DNA of 64,000 nt from JBBRVW01 sp963784645 (GTDB lineage: Bacteria; Actinomycetota; Actinomycetes; JACCUZ01): positions 434,001-498,000 of the forward strand of contig CAWARY010000005.1 in the NCBI GenBank assembly GCA_963784645.1, written 5' to 3'. This document shows, one piece after another, positions 1 through 11,928 of the stretch (position 1 is the first letter of the stretch; every line of letters begins with the position of its first letter). The notes below the pieces were generated by a model. The model had not been told where the DNA came from. It saw only the letters and a program-made list of their open reading frames with translations, and made no database searches. The translations under genes were made by a program, and so were the position numbers.

Positions 1-305
1 CCGCTGAGCTGGTCGCCCGGGCACGGGCGGCGGCCGGGCTCGGGGCCCAGCCGGATGCCACGTCGTCCGGCCTCGACGGAGCGCGCGGCGCCGACGTCGC
101 GGGGGTCCCGGTGCACTCGGTGCGGGCGCGCGGCCTGGTCGCGCACCAAGAGGTGCTGCTCGGCACCGCGGGGGAGACCCTGACGATCCGGCACGACTCC
201 TACGACCGGGCGTCGTTCATGCCGGGCGTGCTGCTCGCGGTCCGCCAGGTCGGCTCCCGCCCCGGCCTCAGCGTCGGCCTCGACCCGCTCCTCGGCCTCG
301 ACTAG
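1..305 (+). CDS. dapB: 4-hydroxy-tetrahydrodipicolinate reductase, C-terminal part
   Basis: The frame is open from base 3 and gives about 100 residues, the C-terminal part of DapB, the NAD(P)H-dependent reductase of the diaminopimelate/lysine pathway. The diagnostic stretch is HDSYDRASFMPGVLLAV, matching the family's conserved HxSxxRxSFxPGV region near the C-terminus, and the protein ends LDPLLGLD as expected. The start and the nucleotide-binding domain lie upstream of the window. It converges on azlD with only 9 bp between the stops. dapA (3448) and dapF (58415) of the same pathway are also in the window. Confidence 0.93.
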   Translation, partial: AELVARARAAAGLGAQPDATSSGLDGARGADVAGVPVHSVRARGLVAHQEVLLGTAGETLTIRHDSYDRASFMPGVLLAVRQVGSRPGLSVGLDPLLGLD

Positions 306-314
306 AGCCCTCGG

Positions 315-620
315 TCACGACGTCAGCAGCCGCAGCAGGGCGGCGGTGGCGGCGGCTGCTGCAACCACCACGATGAACGGCGCGCGCAGCAGCAAGGCGA
401 CGACGGCGACGGCCACACCGGCCAGCCGGGCGTCGACGTGCAGGCGCCCGCCGACCGCGAGCGTCTGCACCGCGGCCAGTGCTGCGAGCAGCGCCACCGG
501 TAGCAGCGCGAGGACCCGGGCGACGCGCTCGTCCTCGAGCCAGTGCTCAGGCACCAGCAGCCCGGCCAGCTTCAGCAGGTAGCAGCCGGCGGCGGTGGCC
601 AGCACGGCGGCCCAGGTCAC
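315..620 (-). CDS. azlD: AzlD-type branched-chain amino acid transport subunit
   Basis: This 101-residue, almost entirely hydrophobic protein begins VTWAAVLATAAGCYLLKLAG and has about four membrane segments. Length and position directly after azlC identify it as the small AzlD subunit of the AzlCD exporter of branched-chain amino acids and analogues. The GTG start at 620 overlaps the azlC stop (GTGA), so the two are translationally coupled. An upstream extension of the frame is Arg/Pro-rich antisense sequence and not coding. The substrate is inferred from the family. Confidence 0.85.
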   Translation of the reverse strand: MTWAAVLATAAGCYLLKLAGLLVPEHWLEDERVARVLALLPVALLAALAAVQTLAVGGRLHVDARLAGVAVAVVALLLRAPFIVVVAAAAATAALLRLLTS

Positions 621-1342
621 GACGCCGCCCGTGGCGGGCGAGCTCGCCGGACGAGCACGGCCACCACGGGAACAAGTGCAGCCACCAGCACCGGGATCCC
701 GGCCGGGACCAGCGGCACCACCGCCACGGCGACCAGCGCGGCCACCAGGGCGGTGGCCCAGGCCGGGCGGCGGTCGAGCCGGGGCGCGAGCAGGGCGAGG
801 AAGGCCGCCGGCGCCGCGGCGTCGAGGCCGTAGGTGCGGGGGTCGCCCACCGCGTTGCCCGCTACGGCGCCGACCAGGGTGGCCGCGTTCCACAGCACGA
901 ACAGCAGCAGCCCCGTCGTCCAGAAGCCGAACCGCCCGGCCCGGATGCCCAGCCCGCCGCCGGCGGTCTCACCGGTGAGTGCCACGGCGGTGGTCTCGTC
1001 GATCACCAGCTGGGCGCCGACCAGGCGGCGCAGCCCGCGGAGCTGCAGGAGCGGTGCCAGTCGCACGCCGTAGACCATGTTGCGGCCGCCGAGCAGGACT
1101 GCCGACGCCGTGCCGGAGACCGCGCTGCCGCCGCCACCCAGGACCCCGATGAGGGCGAACTGCGAGCCGCCGGTGAACACGAGCACCGACATGGCGCAGG
1201 TCTGGACCACCGAGAGGCCGGCGGCGGTGCTGAGGGCCCCCAACGAGAGGCCGTACGCCCCACTGGCGACCGCGATCGACAGGCCGGTCCGGACGAGACG
1301 TCCCCGGACCTCCTCCCAGCCGGTCCCCGAGTCCGTGCTCAC
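617..1342 (-). CDS. azlC: AzlC family branched-chain amino acid exporter permease
   Basis: This is a 241-residue integral membrane protein beginning VSTDSGTGWEEVRGRLVRTG. It shows the AzlC hallmark SLGALSTAAGLSVVQTCAMS followed by the FTGGSQFALIGVL segment, and several further helices. With AzlD it forms an efflux system for branched-chain amino acids in the cytoplasmic membrane. The GTG start at 1342 overlaps the stop of the upstream GNAT gene (GTGA), so GNAT, azlC and azlD form a three-gene operon. Which amino acids are exported cannot be read from the sequence. Confidence 0.9.
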   Translation of the reverse strand: MSTDSGTGWEEVRGRLVRTGLSIAVASGAYGLSLGALSTAAGLSVVQTCAMSVLVFTGGSQFALIGVLGGGGSAVSGTASAVLLGGRNMVYGVRLAPLLQLRGLRRLVGAQLVIDETTAVALTGETAGGGLGIRAGRFGFWTTGLLLFVLWNAATLVGAVAGNAVGDPRTYGLDAAAPAAFLALLAPRLDRRPAWATALVAALVAVAVVPLVPAGIPVLVAALVPVVAVLVRRARPPRAAS

Positions 1343-1893
1343 AGGTCGACGAGTGCCGTCCGCAGCCGGGACTGCTGGACCAGCACCGCGTCGTCGCCGA
1401 GCAGGTCGAGGCTGCGTGTGGCGCCGTCCGCCGCCCACCCCGCGCCGACGAGGAACGCGCGCAGCTCGGTCTCGTCGTCGGCGAGCCAGGAGTGCAGGTG
1501 CCGGACGCCGTCGATCCGCGCCAGGTCGGCGACGGCGTTCACCAGGCGGCTCCCGTGGCCCGCGCCGGTGTCCGACGGGTCGACGCACAGCACGAGCAGC
1601 TCACCGTCCAGCGACGGGATGGTGTCGGGATCCGACGCGGGGGCGAGTGCGGCGAACCCGACGACCCGCTCCCCGGCGAGCGCGGTGAGCACCCGGTGTC
1701 GCGGGGACGGTGGCTCCGTGACCGCCGAACGCCACTGGGCGGCAGCGCCCTCCGAGCCCACGACCTCGAGCACCTCGGCCGGCAGCCGGTCGGCGTGGAC
1801 GCGGGCCCAGACCGCGGCCTGGATGCGGGCCAGGGCGGGAGCGTCGTCCTCCGTCGCGGGTCGCACGCTCGCATCGGCCACGCGGCCGATCAT
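1339..1893 (-). CDS. GNAT family N-acetyltransferase
   Basis: The 184-residue protein has a single GNAT fold. It begins MIGRVADASVRPATEDDAPA, with the typical beta-1/alpha-1 start near residues 9-30. The acetyl-CoA-binding core is LLVLCVDPSDTGAGHGSRLV at about residues 99-118, carrying the Q/RxxGxG-like loop, followed by LARIDGVRHLHSWLADDETE. The substrate is unknown. It is the first gene of the azlCD operon and is divergent from thyA with an 87-bp shared upstream region. It starts at ATG 1893. Confidence 0.88.
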   Translation of the reverse strand: MIGRVADASVRPATEDDAPALARIQAAVWARVHADRLPAEVLEVVGSEGAAAQWRSAVTEPPSPRHRVLTALAGERVVGFAALAPASDPDTIPSLDGELLVLCVDPSDTGAGHGSRLVNAVADLARIDGVRHLHSWLADDETELRAFLVGAGWAADGATRSLDLLGDDAVLVQQSRLRTALVDL

Positions 1894-1968
1894 CGCACCC
1901 AGCGCGACCGTTGCCCGCGGACAGGCACCCAGCCGGGATGTCGCGGCCCGAAGCTGACCCGGCGACCC

Positions 1969-1974
1969 TACGAT
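1969..1974 (+). promoter_or_regulatory. -10-like box TACGAT for leaderless thyA
   Basis: TACGAT lies six bases before the thyA GTG with no Shine-Dalgarno sequence between. This is one of a recurrent set of TANNNT boxes at this spacing in the window. Confidence 0.5.
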
Positions 1975-1980
1975 CGGGTC

Positions 1981-2781
1981 GTGCCCATCGACACCCAGTA
2001 CGAGGACCTCCTGCGGCACGTGCTGGAGCACGGCTCCAGCCGGCCGGACCGCACCGGCACCGGGTCGCGCAGCGTCTTCGGCCACCAGATGCGCTACGAC
2101 CTGTCGCGCGGGTTCCCGCTGATCACGACCAAGCGGGTGCACTTCCGGTCGATCGCCTACGAGCTGCTCTGGTTCCTTCGGGGCGAGGGCAACGCCCGCT
2201 GGCTGCAGGACCGCAAGGTCACCATCTGGGACGAGTGGGCGGCCCCCGACGGCGACCTCGGCCCGGTCTACGGCGTGCAGTGGCGGTCGTGGCCGACCCC
2301 CGACGGCGGCCACGTCGACCAGATGAGCGCCGTGCTGGACCAGCTCCGCACCGACCCGACGTCCCGGCGGATGATCGTCTCGGCCTGGAACGTCGCCGAG
2401 CTCGGCGACATGGCGCTGCCGCCGTGCCACCTGCTCTTCCAGTTCTACGTGGCCGACGGCCGGCTGTCCTGCCAGCTCTACCAGCGCAGTGCCGACCTCT
2501 TCCTCGGCGTCCCGTTCAACATCGCGAGCTATGCCCTGCTGGTGCACATGGTGGCCCAGCAGGTCGGGCTCGAGCCCGGCGACTTCGTGTGGACGGGCGG
2601 CGACTGCCACATCTACGACAACCACGTCGAGCAGGTCCGCGAGCAGCTCTCGCGCGAGGCCTACCCGTTCCCCGAGCTGCGCCTGAAGCCGGCCGCGTCG
2701 CTCTACGAGCACGAGTACGAGGACTTCGAGGTCGTCGGCTACCAGCACCACCCCGCGTTGCGCGCCCCGGTCGCGGTGTGA
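1981..2781 (+). CDS. thyA: Thymidylate synthase
   Basis: This 266-residue ThyA methylates dUMP to dTMP with methylene-tetrahydrofolate. The folate-type active site is plain: RTGTGSRSVFG near residues 24-34, RRMIVSAWN near 129-137, and the catalytic cysteine in MALPPCHLLFQFY at about residue 149. RSADLFLGVPFNIASYALL follows, and HIYDNHVEQ is the dUMP-binding end. The length matches the family. The GTG at 1981 is chosen because a TACGAT -10-like box lies six bases upstream and the protein then begins at the usual place. folA follows after 19 bp, the classical thymidylate-cycle pair. Confidence 0.97.
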   Translation: MPIDTQYEDLLRHVLEHGSSRPDRTGTGSRSVFGHQMRYDLSRGFPLITTKRVHFRSIAYELLWFLRGEGNARWLQDRKVTIWDEWAAPDGDLGPVYGVQWRSWPTPDGGHVDQMSAVLDQLRTDPTSRRMIVSAWNVAELGDMALPPCHLLFQFYVADGRLSCQLYQRSADLFLGVPFNIASYALLVHMVAQQVGLEPGDFVWTGGDCHIYDNHVEQVREQLSREAYPFPELRLKPAASLYEHEYEDFEVVGYQHHPALRAPVAV

Positions 2782-2800
2782 CCCGGCCGCACGTGCGGCC

Positions 2801-3295
2801 GTGATCGGCCTCGTCTGGGCCCAGGCGGCCAACGGCGTCATCGGCCGCAACGGCGCGCTGCCCTGGCGACTGCCGGAGGATCTGGCGCGGTTCAAGCGGC
2901 TGACCACCGGGGCGACCGTCGTCATGGGCCGGGCGACCTGGGACTCGCTGCCGTCGCAGGTCCGGCCGCTGCCCGGGAGGCGCAACGTGGTCCTGACCCG
3001 CGACCCCTCCTGGTCGGCGGTGGGCGCCGTCGTCGCACGAACCCTGGCCGAGGCGCTCGGGGGAGCCGACGACGTGTGGGTGATGGGCGGCGCGCAGGTC
3101 TACCGGGAGGCGCTGCCCCACGCCGACGTCCTCGTCGTGACCGAGCTGGCCAGCCCGTTCGAGGGCGACCGCACCGCACCGGTGATCGGCCCGGAGTGGG
3201 TGCGCGTGGAGTCCGACCCGCCGGTCGGCTTCCACCTCTCCGCTTCCGGCCTGGGCTACCGCGTCGTCACCTGGCGTCACCACTCGCCGGCGTGA
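2801..3295 (+). CDS. folA: Dihydrofolate reductase
   Basis: This 164-residue enzyme regenerates tetrahydrofolate after ThyA. It begins MIGLVWAQAANGVIGRNGAL (GTG start). PWRLPEDLARFKRLTTG carries the substrate-binding acidic residue, VVMGRATWDSLP the cofactor loop, and VWVMGGAQVYREALP the C-terminal NADPH motif. The length is normal. It lies 19 bp after thyA and was probably co-transcribed with it. A 22-bp perfect palindrome at 3307 follows the stop and could terminate the operon. Confidence 0.96.
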   Translation: MIGLVWAQAANGVIGRNGALPWRLPEDLARFKRLTTGATVVMGRATWDSLPSQVRPLPGRRNVVLTRDPSWSAVGAVVARTLAEALGGADDVWVMGGAQVYREALPHADVLVVTELASPFEGDRTAPVIGPEWVRVESDPPVGFHLSASGLGYRVVTWRHHSPA

Positions 3296-3306
3296 CCAGA
3301 CCTGTC

Positions 3307-3328
3307 GGCTGGTGCGATCGCACCAGCC
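3307..3328. terminator. Perfect palindrome after folA
   Basis: The arms GGCTGGTGC and GCACCAGCC flank a GATC loop, forming a perfect 22-bp palindrome 12 bp after the folA stop. There is no T-run, as is common for high-GC Actinobacteria. It is probably a hairpin terminator, although a protein-binding operator is not excluded. Confidence 0.55.
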
Positions 3329-3435
3329 TGGTTGCAGCGTGTAACGCCGTCCGGCCTCCCGCCGATACGTGGATCGAGTCCCGTCGCCGCCCGATCCCCC
3401 GAGCGGGTGGCGGCGGGGCTCCCTCCTGTCCGGAG

Positions 3436-3441
3436 TAGTTT
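3436..3441 (+). promoter_or_regulatory. -10-like box TAGTTT for leaderless dapA
   Basis: TAGTTT ends six bases before the dapA ATG, and no ribosome-binding site is visible. This suggests transcription starts at or next to the start codon. Confidence 0.5.
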
Positions 3442-3447
3442 GGCCCC

Positions 3448-4344
3448 ATGCCGAGCACAGCCGCGGCGACGGCCTTCGGGCGCGTCCTCACCGCTATGGT
3501 CACCCCGTTCCGCGCCGACGGGTCGCTCGACCTGGACGCCGCCCAGCGGGTCGCCAGCCACCTCGTCGACCACGGCCATGACGGGCTGGTCATCAGCGGC
3601 ACGACCGGCGAGTCGCCGACGACCAGCGACGAGGAGAAGGAGCGGCTGCTCCGCGCCGTTCTCGAGGCGGTCGGAGACCGGGCCCGGGTGGTGGCCGGCT
3701 CCGGCACCAACGACACCCATCACACGATCGAGCTCTCCCGGGCTGCCGAGAAGGCCGGAGCGCACGGGCTGCTGATCGTCACGCCGTACTACAACAAGCC
3801 TCCGCAGGAGGCCCTCGTGCGGCACTTCGTCGCGGCGGCCGACGCCGTCGAGCTGCCGGTCATGCTCTACGACATCCCCGGCCGCACGGGGACGCCGATC
3901 GAGCACGACTCGCTGCTGCGGCTCGCCGAGCACGAGCGGATCCTCGCCGTGAAGGACGCCAAGGGCGACCTGTTCGAGGGGTCACGGGTGATGGCGGCGA
4001 CCGATCTCGCCTACTACTCGGGCGACGACCCGATGAACCTGGCCTGGCTCACGCACGGTGCCGCCGGCGTCGTCTCCGTGGTCGGCCACGTCCACGGCAG
4101 CGACTACGCGGCGATGGTCGCCGCGGTCGCCGACGGCGACCTGTCGGGCGCGCTCGCGATCCACCGGCGGCTGATCCCCGCCGTCCGCGCCATCATGGAC
4201 CGCTCGTCGCAAGGAGCGATCCGGGCGAAGGCGGCGCTCCAGCTGGCCGGCGTCATCGCGCACCGCACCGTGCGTGCCCCGTTGATCGACGCCACCGACG
4301 ACGAGGTGGCCCGGCTGCGCGAGGCGCTCGGGACCGTCGCGTGA
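3448..4344 (+). CDS. dapA: 4-hydroxy-tetrahydrodipicolinate synthase
   Basis: This 298-residue TIM-barrel enzyme condenses pyruvate with aspartate semialdehyde at the head of the diaminopimelate branch. The GTTGE pyruvate-binding motif is at about residues 51-55. The catalytic Tyr of YDIPGRTGTP is near 141, and the Schiff-base Lys of ILAVKDAKGD is near 169. It starts at ATG 3448 with a TAGTTT box six bases upstream. Its stop overlaps the rnj start (GTGA), a dapA-rnj pair common in Actinobacteria. It is likely shared between lysine and peptidoglycan precursor supply. Confidence 0.96.
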   Translation: MPSTAAATAFGRVLTAMVTPFRADGSLDLDAAQRVASHLVDHGHDGLVISGTTGESPTTSDEEKERLLRAVLEAVGDRARVVAGSGTNDTHHTIELSRAAEKAGAHGLLIVTPYYNKPPQEALVRHFVAAADAVELPVMLYDIPGRTGTPIEHDSLLRLAEHERILAVKDAKGDLFEGSRVMAATDLAYYSGDDPMNLAWLTHGAAGVVSVVGHVHGSDYAAMVAAVADGDLSGALAIHRRLIPAVRAIMDRSSQGAIRAKAALQLAGVIAHRTVRAPLIDATDDEVARLREALGTVA

Positions 4345-6026
4345 GCCATCCGCACCCGGAGCTCGGTCCGCCGCCGGACCTGGCCGGCGGAGCCCTGCGC
4401 ATCGTGGCCCTGGGGGGTCTCGGCGAGGTCGGCCGCAACATGACGGTGTTCGAGTACGCCGGGCGGCTGCTCATCGTCGACTGCGGGGTGTTGTTCCCCG
4501 AGGACTTCCAGCCCGGCGTCGACCTGATCCTCCCCGACTTCGACCACATCCGCGGCCGGCTCGACCTGGTCGACGGCCTCGTGCTCACCCATGCCCACGA
4601 GGACCACATCGGCGCGGTGCCGTACCTCCTCCGCGAGCGGCCGGACATCCCGCTGATCGGCTCGCGGCTGACACTGGCGATGGTCGAGGCCAAGCTCCAG
4701 GAGCACCGGATCAAGCCGTACACCCTCGAGGTGAAGGAGGGCGACCGCGAGCAGGTCGGGCCGTTCGGCTGCGAGTTCATCGCGGTGAACCACTCGATCC
4801 CGGACGCGCTCGCCGTCGCCATCCGCACCCCCGCCGGTCTCGTCCTGCACACCGGTGACTTCAAGATGGACCAGCTGCCGCTCGACGGCCGCCTCACCGA
4901 CCTGCGCGCCTTCGCCCGTCTCGGCGACGAGGGAGTCGACCTGCTCCTGGCCGACTCCACGAATGCCGAGGTGCCCGGCTTCACGACGCCGGAGCGCCAG
5001 ATCACGCCCGTTCTCGACCGGGTGTTCGCCCAGGCCCGCAAGCGGATCATCGTGGCGTCCTTCGCCAGCCACGTTCACCGCGTGCAGCAGGTTCTTGACA
5101 CCGCCCAGAAGCACGGGCGCAAGGTCGCCTTCGTCGGACGGTCGATGGTCCGCAACATGGGCGTGGCGCGTGACCTCGGCTACCTCGACGTGCCCGGCGG
5201 GCTGATGGTCGACGCCAAGTCCCTCGACGACCTGCCCGAGGACAAGGTGGTGATCGTCTGCACCGGGTCGCAGGGCGAGCCGATGTCGGCTCTCTCGCGG
5301 ATCGCCAACCGTGACCACGCGATCCGGGTCGGCGAGGGCGACACCGTGATCCTCGCCTCGTCGCTGATACCGGGCAACGAGAACTCCGTCTTCCGGGTCG
5401 TCAACGGGCTGTCCCGCTGGGGTGCCACGGTGGTGCACAAGTCGAACGCCCTGGTGCACGTCTCAGGTCACGCCTCCGCCGGCGAGCTCCTGTACGTCTA
5501 CAACATCGTCCGGCCGGGCAACGTCATGCCGGTGCACGGCGAGTGGCGCCACCTGCGCGCCAACGCCGACCTCGCCGTGCAGACGGGTGTGCCACGCGAG
5601 CGCACCGTGCTCGCGGAGGACGGCGTGGTCGTCGACCTGGTCGACGGGCGTGCGAGCATCGTCGGCGCGGTGCCGTGCGGCTACGTCTACGTCGACGGGT
5701 CGAGCGTCGGCGACGTGACCGAGTCCTCGCTCAAGGATCGACGCATCCTGCGGGACGAGGGGTTCATCTCCGTCGTCGTGGTGGTCGACTCCGTCACGGG
5801 CAAGGTGCAGGGCGGTCCCGAGATCCACGCCCGCGGGTTCGCCGAGGACGACAGCGTGTTCGACGACGTACGCGGGATGATCGAGCAGGCGCTGGACAAG
5901 GCCGCGTCCGAGGGCATCGGCGACAGCCGCCAGCTCGAGCAGCTGGTGCGTCGCACCGTCGGCAAGTGGGTGAGCGACACCTATCGGCGGCGACCCATGA
6001 TCATCCCGCTCGTGGTGGAGGTCTAG
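4341..6026 (+). CDS. rnj: Ribonuclease J
   Basis: The 561-residue metallo-beta-lactamase/beta-CASP ribonuclease has both 5'-3' exonuclease and endonuclease activity in the family. The zinc motif HAHEDH is at about residues 84-89. The MBL domain continues with ALAVAIRTPAGLVLHTGDFK. The beta-CASP domain includes VASFASHVHRVQQVLDTA and CTGSQGEPMSALSRIA, and the conserved PVHGEWRHL is near residue 400. The GTG start overlaps the dapA stop. A second RNA-degrading enzyme, RNase Y, is encoded at 47992. Confidence 0.95.
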   Translation: MSHPHPELGPPPDLAGGALRIVALGGLGEVGRNMTVFEYAGRLLIVDCGVLFPEDFQPGVDLILPDFDHIRGRLDLVDGLVLTHAHEDHIGAVPYLLRERPDIPLIGSRLTLAMVEAKLQEHRIKPYTLEVKEGDREQVGPFGCEFIAVNHSIPDALAVAIRTPAGLVLHTGDFKMDQLPLDGRLTDLRAFARLGDEGVDLLLADSTNAEVPGFTTPERQITPVLDRVFAQARKRIIVASFASHVHRVQQVLDTAQKHGRKVAFVGRSMVRNMGVARDLGYLDVPGGLMVDAKSLDDLPEDKVVIVCTGSQGEPMSALSRIANRDHAIRVGEGDTVILASSLIPGNENSVFRVVNGLSRWGATVVHKSNALVHVSGHASAGELLYVYNIVRPGNVMPVHGEWRHLRANADLAVQTGVPRERTVLAEDGVVVDLVDGRASIVGAVPCGYVYVDGSSVGDVTESSLKDRRILRDEGFISVVVVVDSVTGKVQGGPEIHARGFAEDDSVFDDVRGMIEQALDKAASEGIGDSRQLEQLVRRTVGKWVSDTYRRRPMIIPLVVEV

Positions 6027-6027
6027 C

Positions 6028-7788
<1,761 letters not shown>

Positions 7789-7855
7789 CCTGACCCAGAA
7801 GATCTACGTCGACGCCCGCGGCGAGATCCTCGAGCTGAAGAACACCATCAACACG

Positions 7856-9958
<2,103 letters not shown>

Positions 9959-9978
9959 CCGGCCCGACCTGCCGTCGT

Positions 9979-9984
9979 TAGGCT
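9979..9984 (+). promoter_or_regulatory. -10-like box TAGGCT for the response regulator
   Basis: TAGGCT ends six bases before GTG 9991. This spacing supports 9991 over the adjacent GTG at 9988 as the start. Confidence 0.45.
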
Positions 9985-9990
9985 GACGTG

Positions 9991-10617
9991 GTGTCGATCC
10001 AGAACGCCGAACCGGAGCCGGCGCGCATCCTGCTGGTCGACGACCGGCCCGAGAACCTGCTGGCGCTCGAGGCGATCCTCGGACCGCTCGGCCAGCAGCT
10101 GGTCCGGGCCTCCTCCGGCGAGGCGGCGCTCAAGGCGTTGCTCGCCGACGAGTACGCCGTGATCCTGCTCGACGTGCAGATGCCGGGCATGGACGGCTTC
10201 GAGACCGCGGCCCACATCAAGCGCCGCCAGCGCACGCGCGACATCCCGATCGTCTTCCTGACCGCGATCAACCGGGAGCCGCAGCACGCCTTCCGCGGCT
10301 ACTCCGCCGGCGCGGTCGACTACCTCGCCAAGCCGTTCGACCCCTGGGTGCTCCGCGCGAAGGTGGCGGTCTTCGTCGACCTCTACCGCAAGACCCGCCA
10401 GGTCCGGCAGCAGGCCGAGCTGCTGGCCGGCCAGGTCGCGGGGCTCGGCGACCCCGAGGTGGTCGACGACGTCGCCCGGCACCTGACCGCCGTCGAGGAA
10501 CAGCTGGCCGAGGTTGCCCGGGCCGACGCGGCCGCCGCCGCCCGGATCCCCGCCGTCACCGACCTGGTCACCGCGGTGGCCGCCCTCCGGGTCCGGGTCG
10601 ACTCCCTCCGACCCTGA
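9991..10617 (+). CDS. Response regulator with receiver and C-terminal coiled coil
   Basis: The protein of 208 residues has a CheY-like receiver at about residues 10-130: ILLVDDRPENLLALEAIL with the acidic pair, the phospho-acceptor Asp in VILLDVQMPGMDGFE, the conserved Thr in FLTAIN and the Lys in YLAKPFDPW. A helical C-terminal part of about 80 residues rich in Ala, Val and Arg has no recognisable DNA-binding domain. It follows the hybrid kinase after about 30 bp and is the obvious candidate partner. The start is GTG 9991, six bases after a TAGGCT box; GTG 9988 is possible. The output is unknown. Confidence 0.88.
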   Translation: MSIQNAEPEPARILLVDDRPENLLALEAILGPLGQQLVRASSGEAALKALLADEYAVILLDVQMPGMDGFETAAHIKRRQRTRDIPIVFLTAINREPQHAFRGYSAGAVDYLAKPFDPWVLRAKVAVFVDLYRKTRQVRQQAELLAGQVAGLGDPEVVDDVARHLTAVEEQLAEVARADAAAAARIPAVTDLVTAVAALRVRVDSLRP

Positions 10618-10641
10618 GCAGCCCCGCCCCGACCAGTCCAT

Positions 10642-10700
10642 CGAGTGGCGCGTAGTTGCGGTTTCAGACGCCGGAAATCTGCAAGAACGCGCCGCTCAAC
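10642..10700. repeat. Dispersed palindrome, family 1, copy A
   Basis: The element is an imperfect inverted repeat of about 55 bp. One outer arm begins GAGTGGCGCG and the other ends CGCGCCGCTC, with inner TTGC and GCAA segments. It lies between the convergent response regulator and the DUF559 gene and contains the stop codon of the latter. Copies B (11764) and C (38626) share the outer GGCGCG/CGCGCC and the inner TGCAG/CTGCA elements. Confidence 0.75.
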
Positions 10701-11661
10701 GGGTTGCGGCGCGGCGATAGCGGAGCAGCCGGCCGTGCAGGCGCGCCCGGCCATGGCCGGTCAGCGTCGACGCACGTGCCATCCGCCACCAGAGGGCCGG
10801 CCGCGCCGGGTCGTGCGGCACCGACCGCGCATCCTCAGCATCCTTGATGATCATGCCGGGCTGATGGGCGATCTCGACGGTCGTGTAGCCGTACCTGTCC
10901 GCGCCGACCCTCGCCATCGACTTCTCGCGACGGAGGTCGCTCTGGTGTCGTTCCCTGGTCCGGTGCTCGCCGCCGTCGCACTCCGGGTACCGGTTCGTGC
11001 CCACCAGGTGCAGGTCGGCCCGGGCAAGGAAGTCCTCGCCCGCCCACAGCTCCTCCTGGCAGTCGACCGGCCCGAGGGCGGTGACGACGTGCATCAGCCG
11101 GAGGACGGACTCCCACCACGACTCGCTCCGCGGATCTGCCAGCGCGACCGCACGGCGCAGTACCCGGGCCCCTCGCGCCCGAGGGCGAGCCGCGGCGAGG
11201 ATGTCGGCTGCCGGTGTGCCGCCTCTCACAGCGCAGTCCACCAACGGGACGAGGTCCACGAGACTCAGGTCCTGGGCCAGCTCGAGGAGTGTCTCGGCGG
11301 CGCTCACGACGGGGAGTCCGCCGAGGTCCTCCACCTGCGTGTAGACCGACCGGCGTACGTAGAGGCCGTGCCGCTGCACGTGGACGCCGCTCGTGGTGAT
11401 GGCAAGGAGCACGGACGCAGGGTCGATCCGGTTCGGCAGCCACCAGTCGCGCAAGGCTGCCGATGTCAGGTGCCCGAAGCCGCAGCCACGGGGCAACGAC
11501 CCGGCGGTGGCCGCAGCCAGGCTGGTCACCTCCGCTGGCGTTGTCCCGGGCAGGTACACCCCACGCGTCGCGCGCCGCCACGCGGGGCCGCGAAGTCGCC
11601 CGGGGGTGATGCCGAGCAGGCGGGCGTCGCTCCAGCGCACGTGGGTCGGGGCGTAGGCCAT
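10696..11661 (-). CDS. AbiEi-like winged-helix plus DUF559 endonuclease-like protein
   Basis: The 321-residue protein has two parts. The N-terminus (about 1-120), with WSDARLLGITPGRLRGPAWR and RATRGVYLPG, looks like the winged helix and following domain of AbiEi-type proteins. The C-terminus (about 190-290) resembles the DUF559/Vsr-like PD-(D/E)xK fold: SWWESVLRL, an Asp in ARADLHLVG, then an E-x-D in YPECDGGEH. The nuclease activity is inferred and no substrate is known. There is no AbiEii-like partner next to it. Inverted repeats of the same family lie at both ends (10642 overlapping its stop, 11764 upstream). Start ATG 11661. Confidence 0.75.
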   Translation of the reverse strand: MAYAPTHVRWSDARLLGITPGRLRGPAWRRATRGVYLPGTTPAEVTSLAAATAGSLPRGCGFGHLTSAALRDWWLPNRIDPASVLLAITTSGVHVQRHGLYVRRSVYTQVEDLGGLPVVSAAETLLELAQDLSLVDLVPLVDCAVRGGTPAADILAAARPRARGARVLRRAVALADPRSESWWESVLRLMHVVTALGPVDCQEELWAGEDFLARADLHLVGTNRYPECDGGEHRTRERHQSDLRREKSMARVGADRYGYTTVEIAHQPGMIIKDAEDARSVPHDPARPALWWRMARASTLTGHGRARLHGRLLRYRRAATR

Positions 11662-11763
11662 CCCGGAACGCTGCTGCTGCGGGGATCGCTCTGGGTGTCC
11701 CCGGTGGCGATCTGTGGATCAGCCCGGCGCGGCTGCCGGCTGTGGACGGGCGCCTCCCGATTC

Positions 11764-11824
11764 GTTGACGGGCGCGCTGTTGCAGTTTTCTGACTCCGGA
11801 AACTGCAACAGCGCGCCACTCGAC
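11764..11824. repeat. Dispersed palindrome, family 1, copy B
   Basis: The arms GGCGCGCTGTTGCAGTTT and AAACTGCAACAGCGCGCC match perfectly over 18 bp around a loop of about 12 bases. The element sits in the divergent region between the DUF559 gene and ftsK. A strong cruciform or hairpin in a promoter region is not explained as a terminator. Confidence 0.8.
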
Positions 11825-11916
11825 GAGGGTGGGGGGCGGCGTGCGGGGTCGGGACGGGGGAGCGACACGCGGGGGCTGGTACGGCTGTGACCTGTGGTGC
11901 GGGGGTGACTGACGGG

Positions 11917-11922
11917 TAGCCT
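11917..11922 (+). promoter_or_regulatory. -10-like box TAGCCT for leaderless ftsK
   Basis: TAGCCT ends six bases before the ftsK ATG, with no Shine-Dalgarno sequence between. Confidence 0.5.
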
Positions 11923-11928
11923 CGCGGC

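Noticed and set aside
10642..11824. Integron attC sites, because family-1 ends contain GTT and AAC with purine/pyrimidine neighbours
   Set aside because: The GTTRRRY- and RYYYAAC-like ends occur in the wrong order for attC, and no integron integrase or cassette array is present.
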